Shown one piece after another: positions 43,298-52,746 of a DNA stretch of 64,000 nt. Position 1 is the stretch's first letter. Each line of letters starts with the position of its first letter. A model generated the notes under the pieces. The model was not told the DNA's origin, made no database searches, and saw only the letters and a list, made by a program, of their open reading frames with translations. The position numbers were made by a program, and so were the translations under genes. This DNA is from Bacteroidota bacterium. Its GTDB lineage: Bacteria; Bacteroidota; Bacteroidia; Chitinophagales; Chitinophagaceae. The stretch covers positions 62,001 through 126,000 of the forward strand of contig JADJSG010000004.1 of the NCBI GenBank assembly GCA_016711825.1. Reading direction: 5' to 3'.

Positions 43298-45148
43298 TTA
43301 ATAGCCTCTGGCAACATTCCCTTCCATATAATTCATAAAAGCTTTGTTGACAACTACATTACCACCCGGTGTTGGATAATCGCCTGTAAAATACCAATCC
43401 CCTTGATTGTCGGGACAAGCTTCATGAAGATTTTCGATGGTTTGATATATAATTTCTACATCAGCATTGACATCAGAGGTACGAAGCATTTGGGCAATTT
43501 TTACATTGATTTCTTCAATCGAATATTGCTTATAAATACGTTTTACAAAATTTTGCGTAGTCAGTTTATTTGATTTTTCAGCTTGCAAACAATCAGCATA
43601 AACATCTGTTAGAATATGGGTTTTATGATGGTCTTTGAGTAATTCTACGGTTGCCTGAAAAGCAATAAATTCTCCCATCTTACTCATATCGATTCCATAG
43701 CAATCAGGATATCGAATTTGAGGTGCCGATGACACAATGGTGATTTTATTTGGGCCCAGACGATCAAGCATTCTAATGATACTTTCTTTGAGGGTAGTGC
43801 CACGTACAATTGAATCGTCGATCACCACCAATGAATCGATGCCTGCACGTACAGTACCATAGGTGATATCGTATACATGTTGTACCATTTCGTTTCGGGC
43901 AGCATCTTCTGTAATGAAAGTACGCATTTTTACATCTTTGATGGCTATTTTTTCGATTCGCACCCTGCGTTCTATCATTTCACGCAATTTGGTTTCATCA
44001 AAATTTTTATCCCAGGCTTGTATCCTATTTACTTTAATTTCATTCAGATAGGCTTCCGCACCTTTAATAAGACCATAAAAGGCCGTTTCTGCAGTATTAG
44101 GTATAAAAGAGAAGATGGTATTTTTCAAGTCGTATTTAATCGATTTTAGTACTTTTTCGGAAAGTAATCGACCTAATTGTTTACGTTCTTTATAGATATC
44201 TTCATCACTGCCTCTTGAAAAATAAATACGCTCAAAACTACAAGATTTTTTCTCTGCCTGTGGCAATATGGATTCTACAGAATATGACCCATTAGCCTTT
44301 ACGATTAGGGCATGGCCAGCAGGCAGCTCTATAATATGTTCACGCGTGGTTTTGAAAGCAGTCATCAGTACAGGACGTTCAGAAGCGGCCGCTACGATTT
44401 CATCATCAATATAATAATAAGCCGGACGAATGCCATGTTTGTCTCTGAGTATAAAACTATCGCCATTGCCGCAAATGCCTTCGGCAACAAAACCACCATC
44501 AAACATACTACAGGCCTTGCTCAATACCTCTTTCCACTGGATATCGTCGGGATTATTATTTACTTCTTCACGCAAAAAATAATGAATGATCTCCATCATA
44601 GCCGAAAGATCACTATCTGTTTTCATTTTGCTTAGTTCATCTTTATGTACAAAATGAAATAGTTCTTTGGTATTGACTAAATTAAAATTGCCTGCCAAAC
44701 ACAGATTTAGCAATGGATTGATATCAGATTTAATAAAAGGATGACAATATTCGATATTATTACGTCCTTGAGTTCCATATCGCAAATGCCCAAGCATTAC
44801 TTCACCCATGTAACTCAGGTAGCCCTTCATCAATTCGGGATACATTCTTATATCAGGTTGTAATTTTTCAACTTCTTCAATTTCGTTTTGCACCTGTTTG
44901 AAAATATCTGCAATATTTTGGCCATTATTGCATCTGATACGCTTCATAAATGGGGTACCTGCTTGTACATTCAACTTCACGGTAGCGATACCTGCTCCAT
45001 CCTGCCCCCTATTGTGTTGCTTTTCCATCATTAGGTATAGCTTATTTAGCCCATAAAAGGCCGTGCCATAAGTTTGGTGGTAATAGGAAAGGGATTTGCG
45101 AAGTCTTAAAAATGCGATGCCACATTCATGGCGGATTTCATCTGACAT
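43298..45148 (-). CDS. Amidophosphoribosyltransferase-type protein (long Bacteroidota PurF form)
   Basis: 616 residues, longer than the ~500-residue canonical PurF. The N-terminal nucleophile is C9 after an 8-residue leader (IRHECGIAF), with HNRGQDGAG and HLRYGTQG of the class II glutaminase domain. The PRPP-binding motif VVIDDSIVRGTT is at 441-452. In between, a stretch of about 100 residues (320-420) and a C-terminal extension set it apart. It would make phosphoribosylamine from PRPP and glutamine, the first purine step, or be a close variant. A TAATTTTG element is at 45163-45156. Confidence 0.88.
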   Translation of the reverse strand: MSDEIRHECGIAFLRLRKSLSYYHQTYGTAFYGLNKLYLMMEKQHNRGQDGAGIATVKLNVQAGTPFMKRIRCNNGQNIADIFKQVQNEIEEVEKLQPDIRMYPELMKGYLSYMGEVMLGHLRYGTQGRNNIEYCHPFIKSDINPLLNLCLAGNFNLVNTKELFHFVHKDELSKMKTDSDLSAMMEIIHYFLREEVNNNPDDIQWKEVLSKACSMFDGGFVAEGICGNGDSFILRDKHGIRPAYYYIDDEIVAAASERPVLMTAFKTTREHIIELPAGHALIVKANGSYSVESILPQAEKKSCSFERIYFSRGSDEDIYKERKQLGRLLSEKVLKSIKYDLKNTIFSFIPNTAETAFYGLIKGAEAYLNEIKVNRIQAWDKNFDETKLREMIERRVRIEKIAIKDVKMRTFITEDAARNEMVQHVYDITYGTVRAGIDSLVVIDDSIVRGTTLKESIIRMLDRLGPNKITIVSSAPQIRYPDCYGIDMSKMGEFIAFQATVELLKDHHKTHILTDVYADCLQAEKSNKLTTQNFVKRIYKQYSIEEINVKIAQMLRTSDVNADVEIIYQTIENLHEACPDNQGDWYFTGDYPTPGGNVVVNKAFMNYMEGNVARGY

Positions 45149-45155
45149 AGGAGTG

Positions 45156-45163
45156 CAAAATTA
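45156..45163 (-). promoter_or_regulatory. Promoter -7 element of the purF-like gene
   Basis: TAATTTTG then CAC on the minus strand, 7 nt before the ATG. It fits TAnnTTTG; no TTG at -33. Confidence 0.35.
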
Positions 45164-45330
45164 GTACTTAAAGTTGAATAATAAAGTTTATATGGTTAAA
45201 GAAAACCAATAAACATAAAAGGCATCAGATGACTATGCTTTAAAAGTAGAAAATAGATAAATTTTATTTAAACAAGTAAGGGGTACATTTACCCCAAGAG
45301 CACCTTATTAACAAAAAAACAGAATGGAAA

Positions 45331-45792
45331 TTACATCCACCCCATTGCTTCAAAACCTTTACGGAACGGCCAAGGAATAGAGGCTAAAATAAGAATTAGA
45401 CCAATTAGATAATACCAGAAAGCAGCTTTGTGCTTGCCTAAATCTGAATTTGCCTTTTTTGATTTTGATCTACCGATATGTATGATGATAATGGCAATCA
45501 ACATCATAGCTATATGTTCTACCGCAAAGAAACGGGTAAAACCATCTTTCATTACAAATCCCATACCATTTGCTTGGATATTTTTATATCCTAAGCCACT
45601 TGTAAAATATAATATCAACCCTATTAGCAATTGCAAATCTATAACACTGGTAAACATTACACCTGCGGTATTATCTGATTTAGTAAAAGAAGATTGTTGT
45701 TGCATGCCCATGAAAGCCTTGAAAATGGCGTAAATGGCAGTGAGTATCACTAACCAACGGAGGATGCTATGAATATTGTGCAAGTATTCCAT
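45331..45792 (-). CDS. Cytochrome b-like four-helix membrane protein
   Basis: 153 residues with four membrane helices. Histidines in or near helices (H8 in HSILRW, H104-type in VEHIAMML, H in IIIIHIGRSK) fit heme or copper ligation, and such proteins are commonly named cytochrome B in Bacteroidota genomes. The frame is open to 45942, but the ATG at 45792 starts the typical short form (MEYLHNIHSILRW) and the extension does not look like a signal peptide. It is divergent from the TPR gene. Confidence 0.75.
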   Translation of the reverse strand: MEYLHNIHSILRWLVILTAIYAIFKAFMGMQQQSSFTKSDNTAGVMFTSVIDLQLLIGLILYFTSGLGYKNIQANGMGFVMKDGFTRFFAVEHIAMMLIAIIIIHIGRSKSKKANSDLGKHKAAFWYYLIGLILILASIPWPFRKGFEAMGWM

Positions 45793-45948
45793 AAAATTGT
45801 TTTTGGAGTGCAAAGATAAACAAGCATTTAACAAATAGCCAATTATATTATATACACATAAGTGGATTACTATTTTATTATTTAAAGCTACAGATTGAAT
45901 AAAATCTATAATTATTCGTAATTTTACAATAACGAAATACATATTGAT

Positions 45949-47370
45949 ATGTTTAATGACGATTTTTTTGGAGATGACGATTTTCGTGATATTGAAGATT
46001 TACTCATTGAGTTTTTTAAAATTAAAAGAGGAGAGCCCCATGGTATTGTATCCGAAGAAGATTTTGAATATTTGATTGATTATTTTGAAACCAATAGCGA
46101 CCGTGAAAATGCAGGTCTCGCATGTGATATTGCATCTACATTATATCCTTTTTCTTCCACATTGTTCTTACGTAAGGCAGAATGGCTGATGAATCAAAAA
46201 AAATATGGTCAAGCCTTGAAAATATTAGATCAGGTAGAAGAAATTGACCCAAATAATATTGAGTGTGTATTTATGAAATCCGATATTTTACTGGATCAAA
46301 ATCGTTTTTCAGAAGCGGTAGATATTCTTGAAAAAAATGCAGATAAGTTTGACAGTGTAGATAAAACTGATATTTTATTAGAGCTTTCTGAGATTTATGA
46401 TGAATTAGAAGAATTTGAAAAAGTATACACTACTCTAAAGAGAATACTCCTTTACGAACCTACCAACGAAGATGCTTTATTGCGTATTTGCTTTTGGGCA
46501 GAAATCAATAATTTTCATGAAGACAGTATTGAATTGCACAACAAAATTATTGACCAGGTACCGTTTAATGCCATGGCATGGTACAATTTAGGCGTTGCTT
46601 ACCAGGGTTTAAAATTATTTGAAAAAGCCATTGATGCCTATGATTATTGTTTGGCCATTGATGATAAATTTGAATATGCCTACCGAAATGAAGGTGATGC
46701 ATATATACAGCTCAAGAAGTTTAACAAAGCCATTGAAGTCCTTGAAATGCATCTTTCTATTGCCAAACCTGAAGATATCATTTTGGAAGCCATCGGATAT
46801 TGCTGGGACAAACAAAAACAATATGCAAAAGCAAGAGATTACTATCGAAAAGCTTCGCAACTGAATCCGCAAGACGACCAAATATTTTTTAAAATAGGTG
46901 AAACTTACACCAAAGAATCTCAATGGGAAAAAGCGATTAAAGCGTATTCGGTAGCATTGCATATCAATAAAAACAACGCCTCTTATTGTTTGGCACTCGG
47001 CAATTGTTTAATGGAAATGGGGGCAGACAAAGAAGCATTGGTTTGCTATTTAAACGCCGTACAACTGCGACCCGATATTAAATCAACCTGGCAAGCTTTG
47101 GTAAAAGCATTGTATGTGGCAAATTACTTAGATGAAGCCTTGTCGCAACTCATTATTGCTGAAGAACATTGTGGCGAAAAAATTGAATTTGTTTATTACA
47201 AAGCAGCCATCCTTTTAGCCCAGGGCAAAACAAAAGAAGCTGTGATACAACTTGAAAATGCATTGGCTACCAATGATAAAAAAATAAGCGCCCTCAAGTT
47301 TATTGACCGAGAAGTGATACATCATCCGGTATTTGCAGAGGTATTGGTACGAAACAAAAAGAAAAAATAA
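45949..47370 (+). CDS. Tetratricopeptide repeat protein
   Basis: 473 residues of tandem TPR helices with no signal peptide, so cytoplasmic. Repeats are clear from about residue 90 to 440 (for example AMAWYNLGVAYQGLKLFEKAIDAY and DQIFFKIGETYTKESQWEKAI). The first ~60 residues are acidic. A scaffold for protein contacts; partner unknown. The aminotransferase starts 6 nt after the stop, so they form an operon. Confidence 0.92.
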   Translation: MFNDDFFGDDDFRDIEDLLIEFFKIKRGEPHGIVSEEDFEYLIDYFETNSDRENAGLACDIASTLYPFSSTLFLRKAEWLMNQKKYGQALKILDQVEEIDPNNIECVFMKSDILLDQNRFSEAVDILEKNADKFDSVDKTDILLELSEIYDELEEFEKVYTTLKRILLYEPTNEDALLRICFWAEINNFHEDSIELHNKIIDQVPFNAMAWYNLGVAYQGLKLFEKAIDAYDYCLAIDDKFEYAYRNEGDAYIQLKKFNKAIEVLEMHLSIAKPEDIILEAIGYCWDKQKQYAKARDYYRKASQLNPQDDQIFFKIGETYTKESQWEKAIKAYSVALHINKNNASYCLALGNCLMEMGADKEALVCYLNAVQLRPDIKSTWQALVKALYVANYLDEALSQLIIAEEHCGEKIEFVYYKAAILLAQGKTKEAVIQLENALATNDKKISALKFIDREVIHHPVFAEVLVRNKKKK

Positions 47371-47376
47371 GGCCCT

Positions 47377-48522
47377 GTGTTTCAATCTAAACTACCTCAT
47401 GTAGGCACCACCATATTTTCAGTGATGAGTCAATTGGCAAGCGAACATCAGGCCATCAACTTATCGCAAGGTTTTCCCGATTATATGATTTCGCCACAAT
47501 TAATGGCCTATGTAAATGAAGCGATGCATGATGGCTACAATCAATATGCGCCAATGCCTGGCATTCCGGCACTAAGAAATATACTCGCCGATAAAATCTA
47601 TAAACTTTATCAGGTGAATGTGAATCCTGAAACCGAAATAACCATTACCCCTGGAGCTACATATGCGATTTATACTGCATTTACCACTTTCTTACAAGCA
47701 GGTGATGAAGTGATTGTGCTTGAACCAGCCTATGATAGTTATATTCCAAATATCACTCTCAATGGGGCAAAAGCGGTTTGTGTGCCATTAAAATATCCTG
47801 ATTATGCTGTTGACTGGCAAAAAGTAAAGGATGCCATTACGGTTCACACAAAAGCCATCATCATCAATACCCCTCACAACCCTACTGGTTATGTATGGAC
47901 AGCAGATGATATGCACATGCTTGATGAAATCACCAGCAACACCAATATACTGATCATCAGCGATGAAGTATACGAACATATTACACTGGATGGTCGTATG
48001 CATGAATCTGTGTTGAAATATGAAAATCTGCGGGCAAGAAGTTTTGTCATTTATTCCTTTGGCAAAGTATTTCATGCCACCGGCTGGAAAATAGGTTATT
48101 GTGTAGCCCCCGAAGCCCTGAGCAAAGAATTTAGAAAGGTGCATCAGTTTATCGGTTTTACAACCAATACACCCATGCAAGTGGCCTTAGCAAAATTATT
48201 GGCCGATGAACATGAATATTTGCAACTTCCCCATTTTTTTGAACAAAAAAGAAATTTATTTTTAAATCTGATCAAAGACCTGCCTTTTACGATTTACCAA
48301 CAAGCACAAGGAAGTTATTTCCAACTGGCGGGCTATGAAAAAATAAGCAAGTTGGGAGATAAAGAATTTGCCATTTGGCTGACCCAGCACATAGGCGTTG
48401 CAACCATACCTATCAGTGCATTTAATCATGACGGCAAAGATGACCAATTGATTCGCTTTTGCTTTGCCAAAAAGGACAGTACATTAATTGAAGCTGCCGA
48501 GAGGATGAAGAAATTGCTTTGA
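47377..48522 (+). CDS. PLP-dependent aminotransferase, methionine/kynurenine type (YbdL-like)
   Basis: 381 residues, fold type I class I/II aminotransferase. NTPHNPTG at 164-171, SDEVYEH at 195-201 and the Schiff-base lysine K230 in SFGKVFHATGWK are intact; INLSQGFPDY near the N-terminus is typical of the methionine aminotransferase/kynurenine aminotransferase branch. It would transfer the amino group from methionine, glutamine or kynurenine to 2-oxoacids. The start is GTG at 47377, 6 nt after the TPR gene, since no ATG lies before the conserved core. Link to kmo is possible but the loci are 41 kb apart. Confidence 0.9.
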   Translation: MFQSKLPHVGTTIFSVMSQLASEHQAINLSQGFPDYMISPQLMAYVNEAMHDGYNQYAPMPGIPALRNILADKIYKLYQVNVNPETEITITPGATYAIYTAFTTFLQAGDEVIVLEPAYDSYIPNITLNGAKAVCVPLKYPDYAVDWQKVKDAITVHTKAIIINTPHNPTGYVWTADDMHMLDEITSNTNILIISDEVYEHITLDGRMHESVLKYENLRARSFVIYSFGKVFHATGWKIGYCVAPEALSKEFRKVHQFIGFTTNTPMQVALAKLLADEHEYLQLPHFFEQKRNLFLNLIKDLPFTIYQQAQGSYFQLAGYEKISKLGDKEFAIWLTQHIGVATIPISAFNHDGKDDQLIRFCFAKKDSTLIEAAERMKKLL

Positions 48523-48632
48523 TTGCAAGGAATAAAACAAGGTATTTAATTCATGTATAGTGCCATTGTTACAGACAGAAAAATGCATATAAGTCATTTC
48601 AACAAAATCTGTCAATAACCTAAGAATGAATA

Positions 48633-48917
48633 CTATTTAACCACCTTAATACAACCGTCTTTGATTTCTACTTTGTCATCCGCTTTTACTTCAACCTTAC
48701 CACAAGAAGTTTCGATAATGCATTTAGTACCACTTCCTTGTACAGTAGTTGCACCCGTTGTACTGCTTCTAAATTCCACCTCTTTAGTTGAACCATCCAT
48801 GGTCACTTTAAACTTATGATTTTTTGAATCTTTGTTGTAATATTTAATATATACAGACCCAAAGATGGAAGAAAAACTAAAAATGCTAAGAATTAAAATC
48901 AAGATTCCTTTTTTCAT
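48633..48917 (-). CDS. Small secreted protein, function unknown
   Basis: 94 residues with a signal peptide (cleavage near residue 20, IFGS). The mature part is a lysine-rich beta domain with two cysteines (in TKCIIETSCGK), which may form a disulfide. No family recognised. Stands alone. Confidence 0.7.
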   Translation of the reverse strand: MKKGILILILSIFSFSSIFGSVYIKYYNKDSKNHKFKVTMDGSTKEVEFRSSTTGATTVQGSGTKCIIETSCGKVEVKADDKVEIKDGCIKVVK

Positions 48918-49055
48918 AAAATATATTTTTTAAAAACCAAAACTACATTTTTTTTGTAAAACAATCATTGTTAAATACATAAGTGTATCCTTCTCATTGA
49001 TAAGTGACTGGAAATTTTAGGTAATTGAAAAATATTGATTCATCTTGCATCATTT

Positions 49056-49652
49056 ATGCAATGCAACGACCATAAATATTTTATGCTTTATAAGCCCTTC
49101 AATATGGTTTCGCAGTTTATTGGCAATGATGGCTTAAGGCAACTTCATGAAATAGACTACAACTTTCCTGAAGGTATACATGCCATAGGTCGATTAGACA
49201 GTCACTCAGAAGGTTTATTATTACTTACAACCAATAAAAAAATCACTAAACTGTTGTTTGAAAGTAAAACACCACATCGTCGCACTTATATAGTACAAGT
49301 ATTAAATGTGATGACAGAAGAAAAAGCCGAGCAATTAAGAAATGGCATTGCTATAAAAATTAAAGGAAATGTGGATTGGACGACGAGTCCCTGCGAAGTG
49401 GATATCATTGATAAACCGACCAACTTGTTTCCTGTAGAAAATGGCTTAAAAGAGTTTATACCCCATTCATGGTTACGGATTACCCTAACAGAAGGTAAAT
49501 ATCATCAAATACGAAAAATGGTGTTCGCGATGAGACACCGGTGCAGAAGATTAATACGTATTTCTATTGAAGATATGCATATAAATGACCTTGCCCCTGG
49601 CATGGTAAAAGAAGTGAATGAAGCAGATTTTTTCAGATTACTGAAAATTTGA
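49056..49652 (+). CDS. Pseudouridine synthase, RsuA/RluE type
   Basis: 198 residues from the ATG at 49056 (a TTG 21 nt upstream is the alternative). It isomerises a uridine in 16S or 23S rRNA. The catalytic aspartate lies in AIGRLDSHSEGLLLLT, and KYHQIRKM is the conserved C-terminal block. There is no N-terminal S4 domain, which fits RluE (23S U2457) rather than RsuA, but the target cannot be proven. Confidence 0.88.
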   Translation: MQCNDHKYFMLYKPFNMVSQFIGNDGLRQLHEIDYNFPEGIHAIGRLDSHSEGLLLLTTNKKITKLLFESKTPHRRTYIVQVLNVMTEEKAEQLRNGIAIKIKGNVDWTTSPCEVDIIDKPTNLFPVENGLKEFIPHSWLRITLTEGKYHQIRKMVFAMRHRCRRLIRISIEDMHINDLAPGMVKEVNEADFFRLLKI

Positions 49653-49686
49653 TTGGATTAAAATGTTTTTCATTTAAATATATTTG
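49653..49686 (+). promoter_or_regulatory. Bacteroidota-type promoter of thrS
   Basis: TTG (49653-49655), 23-bp spacer, TATATTTG (49679-49686). The thrS ATG follows 57 nt later. Confidence 0.45.
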
Positions 49687-49743
49687 GGATTATCAAATGT
49701 TTAAAATTGAAAATTGGCAATTCAAAATTATATTTGCACACTT

Positions 49744-51672
49744 ATGATAAATATTACTTTTCCCGATGGCAATGTACGTCAGTATGAATCTGGCGTATCA
49801 TCTATGGATGTTGCAAAGTCGATCAGCGAAGGATTGGCTAAAAAAATATTAGTGGCTGAACTCAATGGTGAGGTCGTTGATTTATCACGCCCTATAACAA
49901 CAGACAGCACTATTAAATTAATCACATGGGAAGATGCGGTTGGTAAAAATACGTTTTGGCATAGCTCCGCACATCTGATGGCAGAAGCCGTTGAGTCTGT
50001 ATTTCCAGGTGTTAAATTTTGGGTAGGCCCTGCACTTGACAATGGGTTTTATTATGATATGGATTTAGGCGACCGACAAATGACCGAAGAAGATTTGGCC
50101 TTGCTGGAAAACAAAATGGCTGAATTGGCCAAACTTAATAATAGCTATATCCGCGAAGAAATATCAAAGAAAGATGCGGTTAGTTATTTCTTTGAAAAAA
50201 ATGACGAATACAAATTAGACCTCCTACAAAACTTAGCGGATGGGGGTATTACATTTTACAAACAAGGAAACTTTACCGATTTGTGCAGAGGACCACATAT
50301 CCCTCACACCGGACATATCAAGGCCATTAAGTTGACAAATATAGCTGGAGCTTACTGGAAAGGGGATGAAAAAAACAAACAATTGACAAGGGTGTATGGT
50401 GTTACTTTCCCCAATGCCAAATTGCTTGAAGAACATCTTTTGATGCTTGAAGAAGCTAAAAAAAGAGATCATCGAAAACTTGGTAAAGAATTGAGTATTT
50501 ACACCATGAATGATGATATTGGACCTGGTTTGATTTTATGGATGCCTAATGGGACTATTATTATTGAAGAACTCGAAAAATTAGCCAAAGAAACGGAAGA
50601 AGCTGCAGGTTATAAAAGAGTTGTAACACCTCATATTGCAAAAGAAAATTTATACATCACAAGTGGGCATTTGCCATACTATGCTGACAGTATGTATCCT
50701 CCGATGGAACTTGATGGTACAAAATATTATTTAAAAGCCATGAACTGCCCGCATCATCATAAGATATTTGATGCTGAACCGCATAGTTATAAAGATATGC
50801 CATTGCGACTGGCTGAATATGGCACTTGCTATCGATATGAACAAAGTGGTGAATTATTTGGGCTTATGCGTGTACGATGTTTGCATATGAATGATGCCCA
50901 TATTTATTGCTCCAAAGAACAATTTGCAGAAGAGTTTAAAGCGGTAAATGCTATGTACCTTAAATATTTTAAAATTTTTGGTATTGAAAAATATGTGATG
51001 CGTCTTTCATTGCATGACCCTGAAAAACTTGGGCAGAAATATGTAAATGAACCCGAACTTTGGTTAGAAACAGAAGATCTAGTAAGAAAAGTATTGATTG
51101 AAACAGGGGTTCCATTTGTAGAAGTAAAAGGCGAAGGTGCTTTTTACGGACCTAAAATAGATGTACAAATATGGAGTGCCATTGGTCGTGAATTTACTTT
51201 AGCAACTAATCAGGTTGACTTTGCCCAACCACGTAGTTTTGGATTATCGTTTACCAATCAACATAATGAACAAGAAATTCCATTGATTATACATCGTGCA
51301 CCTTTGGGTACCCACGAAAGATTTATTGGTTTTTTGCTTGAACATTTTGCAGGTAAATTACCTATGTGGCTGGCTCCTGTTCAAGCCAAAATATTGCCCA
51401 TCAGCGATAAATTTATGGATTATTGTGTCGACATTAAACAAAAGATGAAGGCTCGTGGCATACGTGTAGAAATTGATGACCGTAGTGAAAAAATAGGCAA
51501 GAAAATACGCGATACTGAATTGCTAAAAGTACCTTATATGTTGGTGGTTGGCGAAAAAGAAATGGCCGAACATGGTGTTTCTTTGCGTATGCAAGGCAAA
51601 GGAGATCAGGGACTTATACAAGTAGATAGTCTGATAAGCGGCATGGTAGATTTGATTCAAAACAGGAGATAG
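49744..51672 (+). CDS. thrS: Threonine-tRNA ligase
   Basis: 642 residues. TGS domain 1-62, editing domain with HSSAH at 73-77, and the class II catalytic core: motif 1 region, MNCPHHHKIF (zinc and Thr ligands), RYEQSGELFGLMRVRC (motif 2) and RAPLGTHERFIGFLLEH (motif 3), then the anticodon-binding domain (VQAKILPIS...). The start is the ATG at 49744; the frame is open from a TTG 30 nt upstream, which is an unlikely start. Monocistronic. Confidence 0.97.
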   Translation: MINITFPDGNVRQYESGVSSMDVAKSISEGLAKKILVAELNGEVVDLSRPITTDSTIKLITWEDAVGKNTFWHSSAHLMAEAVESVFPGVKFWVGPALDNGFYYDMDLGDRQMTEEDLALLENKMAELAKLNNSYIREEISKKDAVSYFFEKNDEYKLDLLQNLADGGITFYKQGNFTDLCRGPHIPHTGHIKAIKLTNIAGAYWKGDEKNKQLTRVYGVTFPNAKLLEEHLLMLEEAKKRDHRKLGKELSIYTMNDDIGPGLILWMPNGTIIIEELEKLAKETEEAAGYKRVVTPHIAKENLYITSGHLPYYADSMYPPMELDGTKYYLKAMNCPHHHKIFDAEPHSYKDMPLRLAEYGTCYRYEQSGELFGLMRVRCLHMNDAHIYCSKEQFAEEFKAVNAMYLKYFKIFGIEKYVMRLSLHDPEKLGQKYVNEPELWLETEDLVRKVLIETGVPFVEVKGEGAFYGPKIDVQIWSAIGREFTLATNQVDFAQPRSFGLSFTNQHNEQEIPLIIHRAPLGTHERFIGFLLEHFAGKLPMWLAPVQAKILPISDKFMDYCVDIKQKMKARGIRVEIDDRSEKIGKKIRDTELLKVPYMLVVGEKEMAEHGVSLRMQGKGDQGLIQVDSLISGMVDLIQNRR

Positions 51673-51811
51673 TATTTTTGTTTGAAGCGCACCTGCATTT
51701 ACTATGTTCATCATGATTTTTGCTATCACTGCGGCACTGCCTTCGTTCTATCAAGGCTATCTTTCATCGACTGAATATAAATTAAGCTGATGAAATGCAC
51801 CAACTGCCAAA
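51673..51811. other. Gap with no recognised feature
   Basis: Between thrS and the orphan T9SS domain I see no coding frame or clear signal. Confidence 0.5.
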
Positions 51812-52048
51812 CTAATTTCCAATCAGGATTTTATCTGTAGCAATAATTTTTGTATCGTCAAGCAATCGAACAAAATAGATTCCCATGGGCTGTTTTCTCA
51901 GATCGCAAATTGTAGTAGTGGCTGTTGTTTTGCTGTCAAAAACTTTTATGCCTAATACATTGACGATTTCTACGTTTGAAATATGTGACTCAGTTTTTAA
52001 AATGAAGAGGCCTGTGGAAGGATTAGGAAATATGATATACTGCTTATC
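51812..52048 (-). pseudogene. Orphan T9SS type A sorting domain fragment
   Basis: A minus-strand frame of 78 codons plus stop encodes a complete C-terminal sorting domain (IIFPNPSTGLFIL ... VNVLGIKVFD ... MGIYFVRLLDD ... TDKILIGN) but no protein body. It is closely similar to the C-terminus of the propeller gene at 52747 (IYPNPSTGVFML ... YNVLGIQIFK ... ATDKLLLE). Its upstream end falls inside the remnant of a PIN toxin gene, so a deletion or recombination removed the rest of both genes. Confidence 0.8.
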
Positions 52049-52157
52049 ATTTTTTTATTTTCAGCATTTTTAAATATTTCAATGGCAAATTTGCTAAACG
52101 GCTTTCTATCTGCAATAAGGTCTATAAATATATTGGTATCAATAAATACTTTTTCAT
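52036..52157 (-). pseudogene. Truncated PIN-domain (VapC-like) toxin
   Basis: The ATG at 52157 overlaps the antitoxin stop (ATGA). After a frameshift in an A5 run (52150-52154; six A would restore the frame), the sequence reads as the start of a PIN toxin: VFIDTNIFIDLIADRKPFSK, with the first catalytic Asp in FIDTN, to about residue 45 (NKKMISSIS). There it runs into the T9SS fragment. Later PIN acidic residues are missing, so no active RNase can be made. Confidence 0.75.
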
Positions 52158-52399
52158 AAGTGCTTTTCTTCTAATGATTTTCTGAGTTCTTGATCTTCGT
52201 CAAAGTCTATTGGGAGCTTTACAGCACCCACAATATTTTGTAGTTTCGATGAGATTGTTTGTTCGTCAAAATTTTCTTGGGTAAGATTCTCTAAATAATT
52301 TTCTATCAGTTTTGACAAACTTCGATTGGTTGTTTTTGCATAGATTTTTGCTTTTTCAATGATACTTTGTTCAACCGTTAATGTAAGCTTTGAAGTCAT
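52154..52399 (-). CDS. Ribbon-helix-helix antitoxin (DUF6364-like)
   Basis: 81 residues. LTLTVEQSIIEKAKIYAKTTNRSLSKLIENYLENL (about 6-40) is a ribbon-helix-helix DNA-binding domain, and the acidic C-terminal ~35 residues are the usual toxin-binding tail. It is the antitoxin partner of the broken PIN toxin that overlaps it by 4 nt. Twin ATACGTAT palindromes upstream fit autoregulation. The antitoxin frame itself is intact. Confidence 0.85.
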   Translation of the reverse strand: MTSKLTLTVEQSIIEKAKIYAKTTNRSLSKLIENYLENLTQENFDEQTISSKLQNIVGAVKLPIDFDEDQELRKSLEEKHL

Positions 52400-52429
52400 A
52401 TACGTATATTTAACACAAAGATACGTATA
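52399..52429 (-). promoter_or_regulatory. Antitoxin promoter with twin-palindrome operator
   Basis: Palindromes TATACGTATA (52399-52408) and ATACGTAT (52421-52428) lie 21 bp apart centre to centre, two helical turns, so both face the same side. A -7 element TATCTTTG (52423-52416, minus) lies between and overlaps the second. The first palindrome touches the start codon. This is what a dimer-of-dimers RHH repressor site would look like. Confidence 0.6.
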
Positions 52430-52746
52430 ATAATTATATAGTGATATAATGCCAAGGTAATTTTAAATTATAACCATATTATAAAAATAGCATTGTGCTT
52501 ATTTCGGATTGAAATAATTTTCAACACGATTAGGAGAAACAAGCATTGGACTTTTCAGTACTTCACATTGATATGACTATTTGAAAATCATAATCATTCT
52601 AAAATACTTGACAAAATAGGGAATCACAGTGGACACATTAAAGATTCCCAATTTTAATATGCTGAAATTCATGTTGTTTAGGCTTTATACCTACTTTAGG
52701 TAAATAACTTTCAAAAAATAATAAAATCGTCTTAATTCCTAATAGG
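52430..52746. other. Intergenic region with repeat copy D
   Basis: No coding frame. It contains a partial copy of the dispersed repeat at 52659-52705 (ATGCTGAAATTC, TTTATACC and an ACCTA/TAGGT mini-hairpin). The rest is AT-rich. Confidence 0.5.

Noticed and set aside
51885..52073. Plus-strand frame over the orphan T9SS domain
   Set aside because: The minus strand reads as a clear sorting domain, so the plus frame is a shadow.
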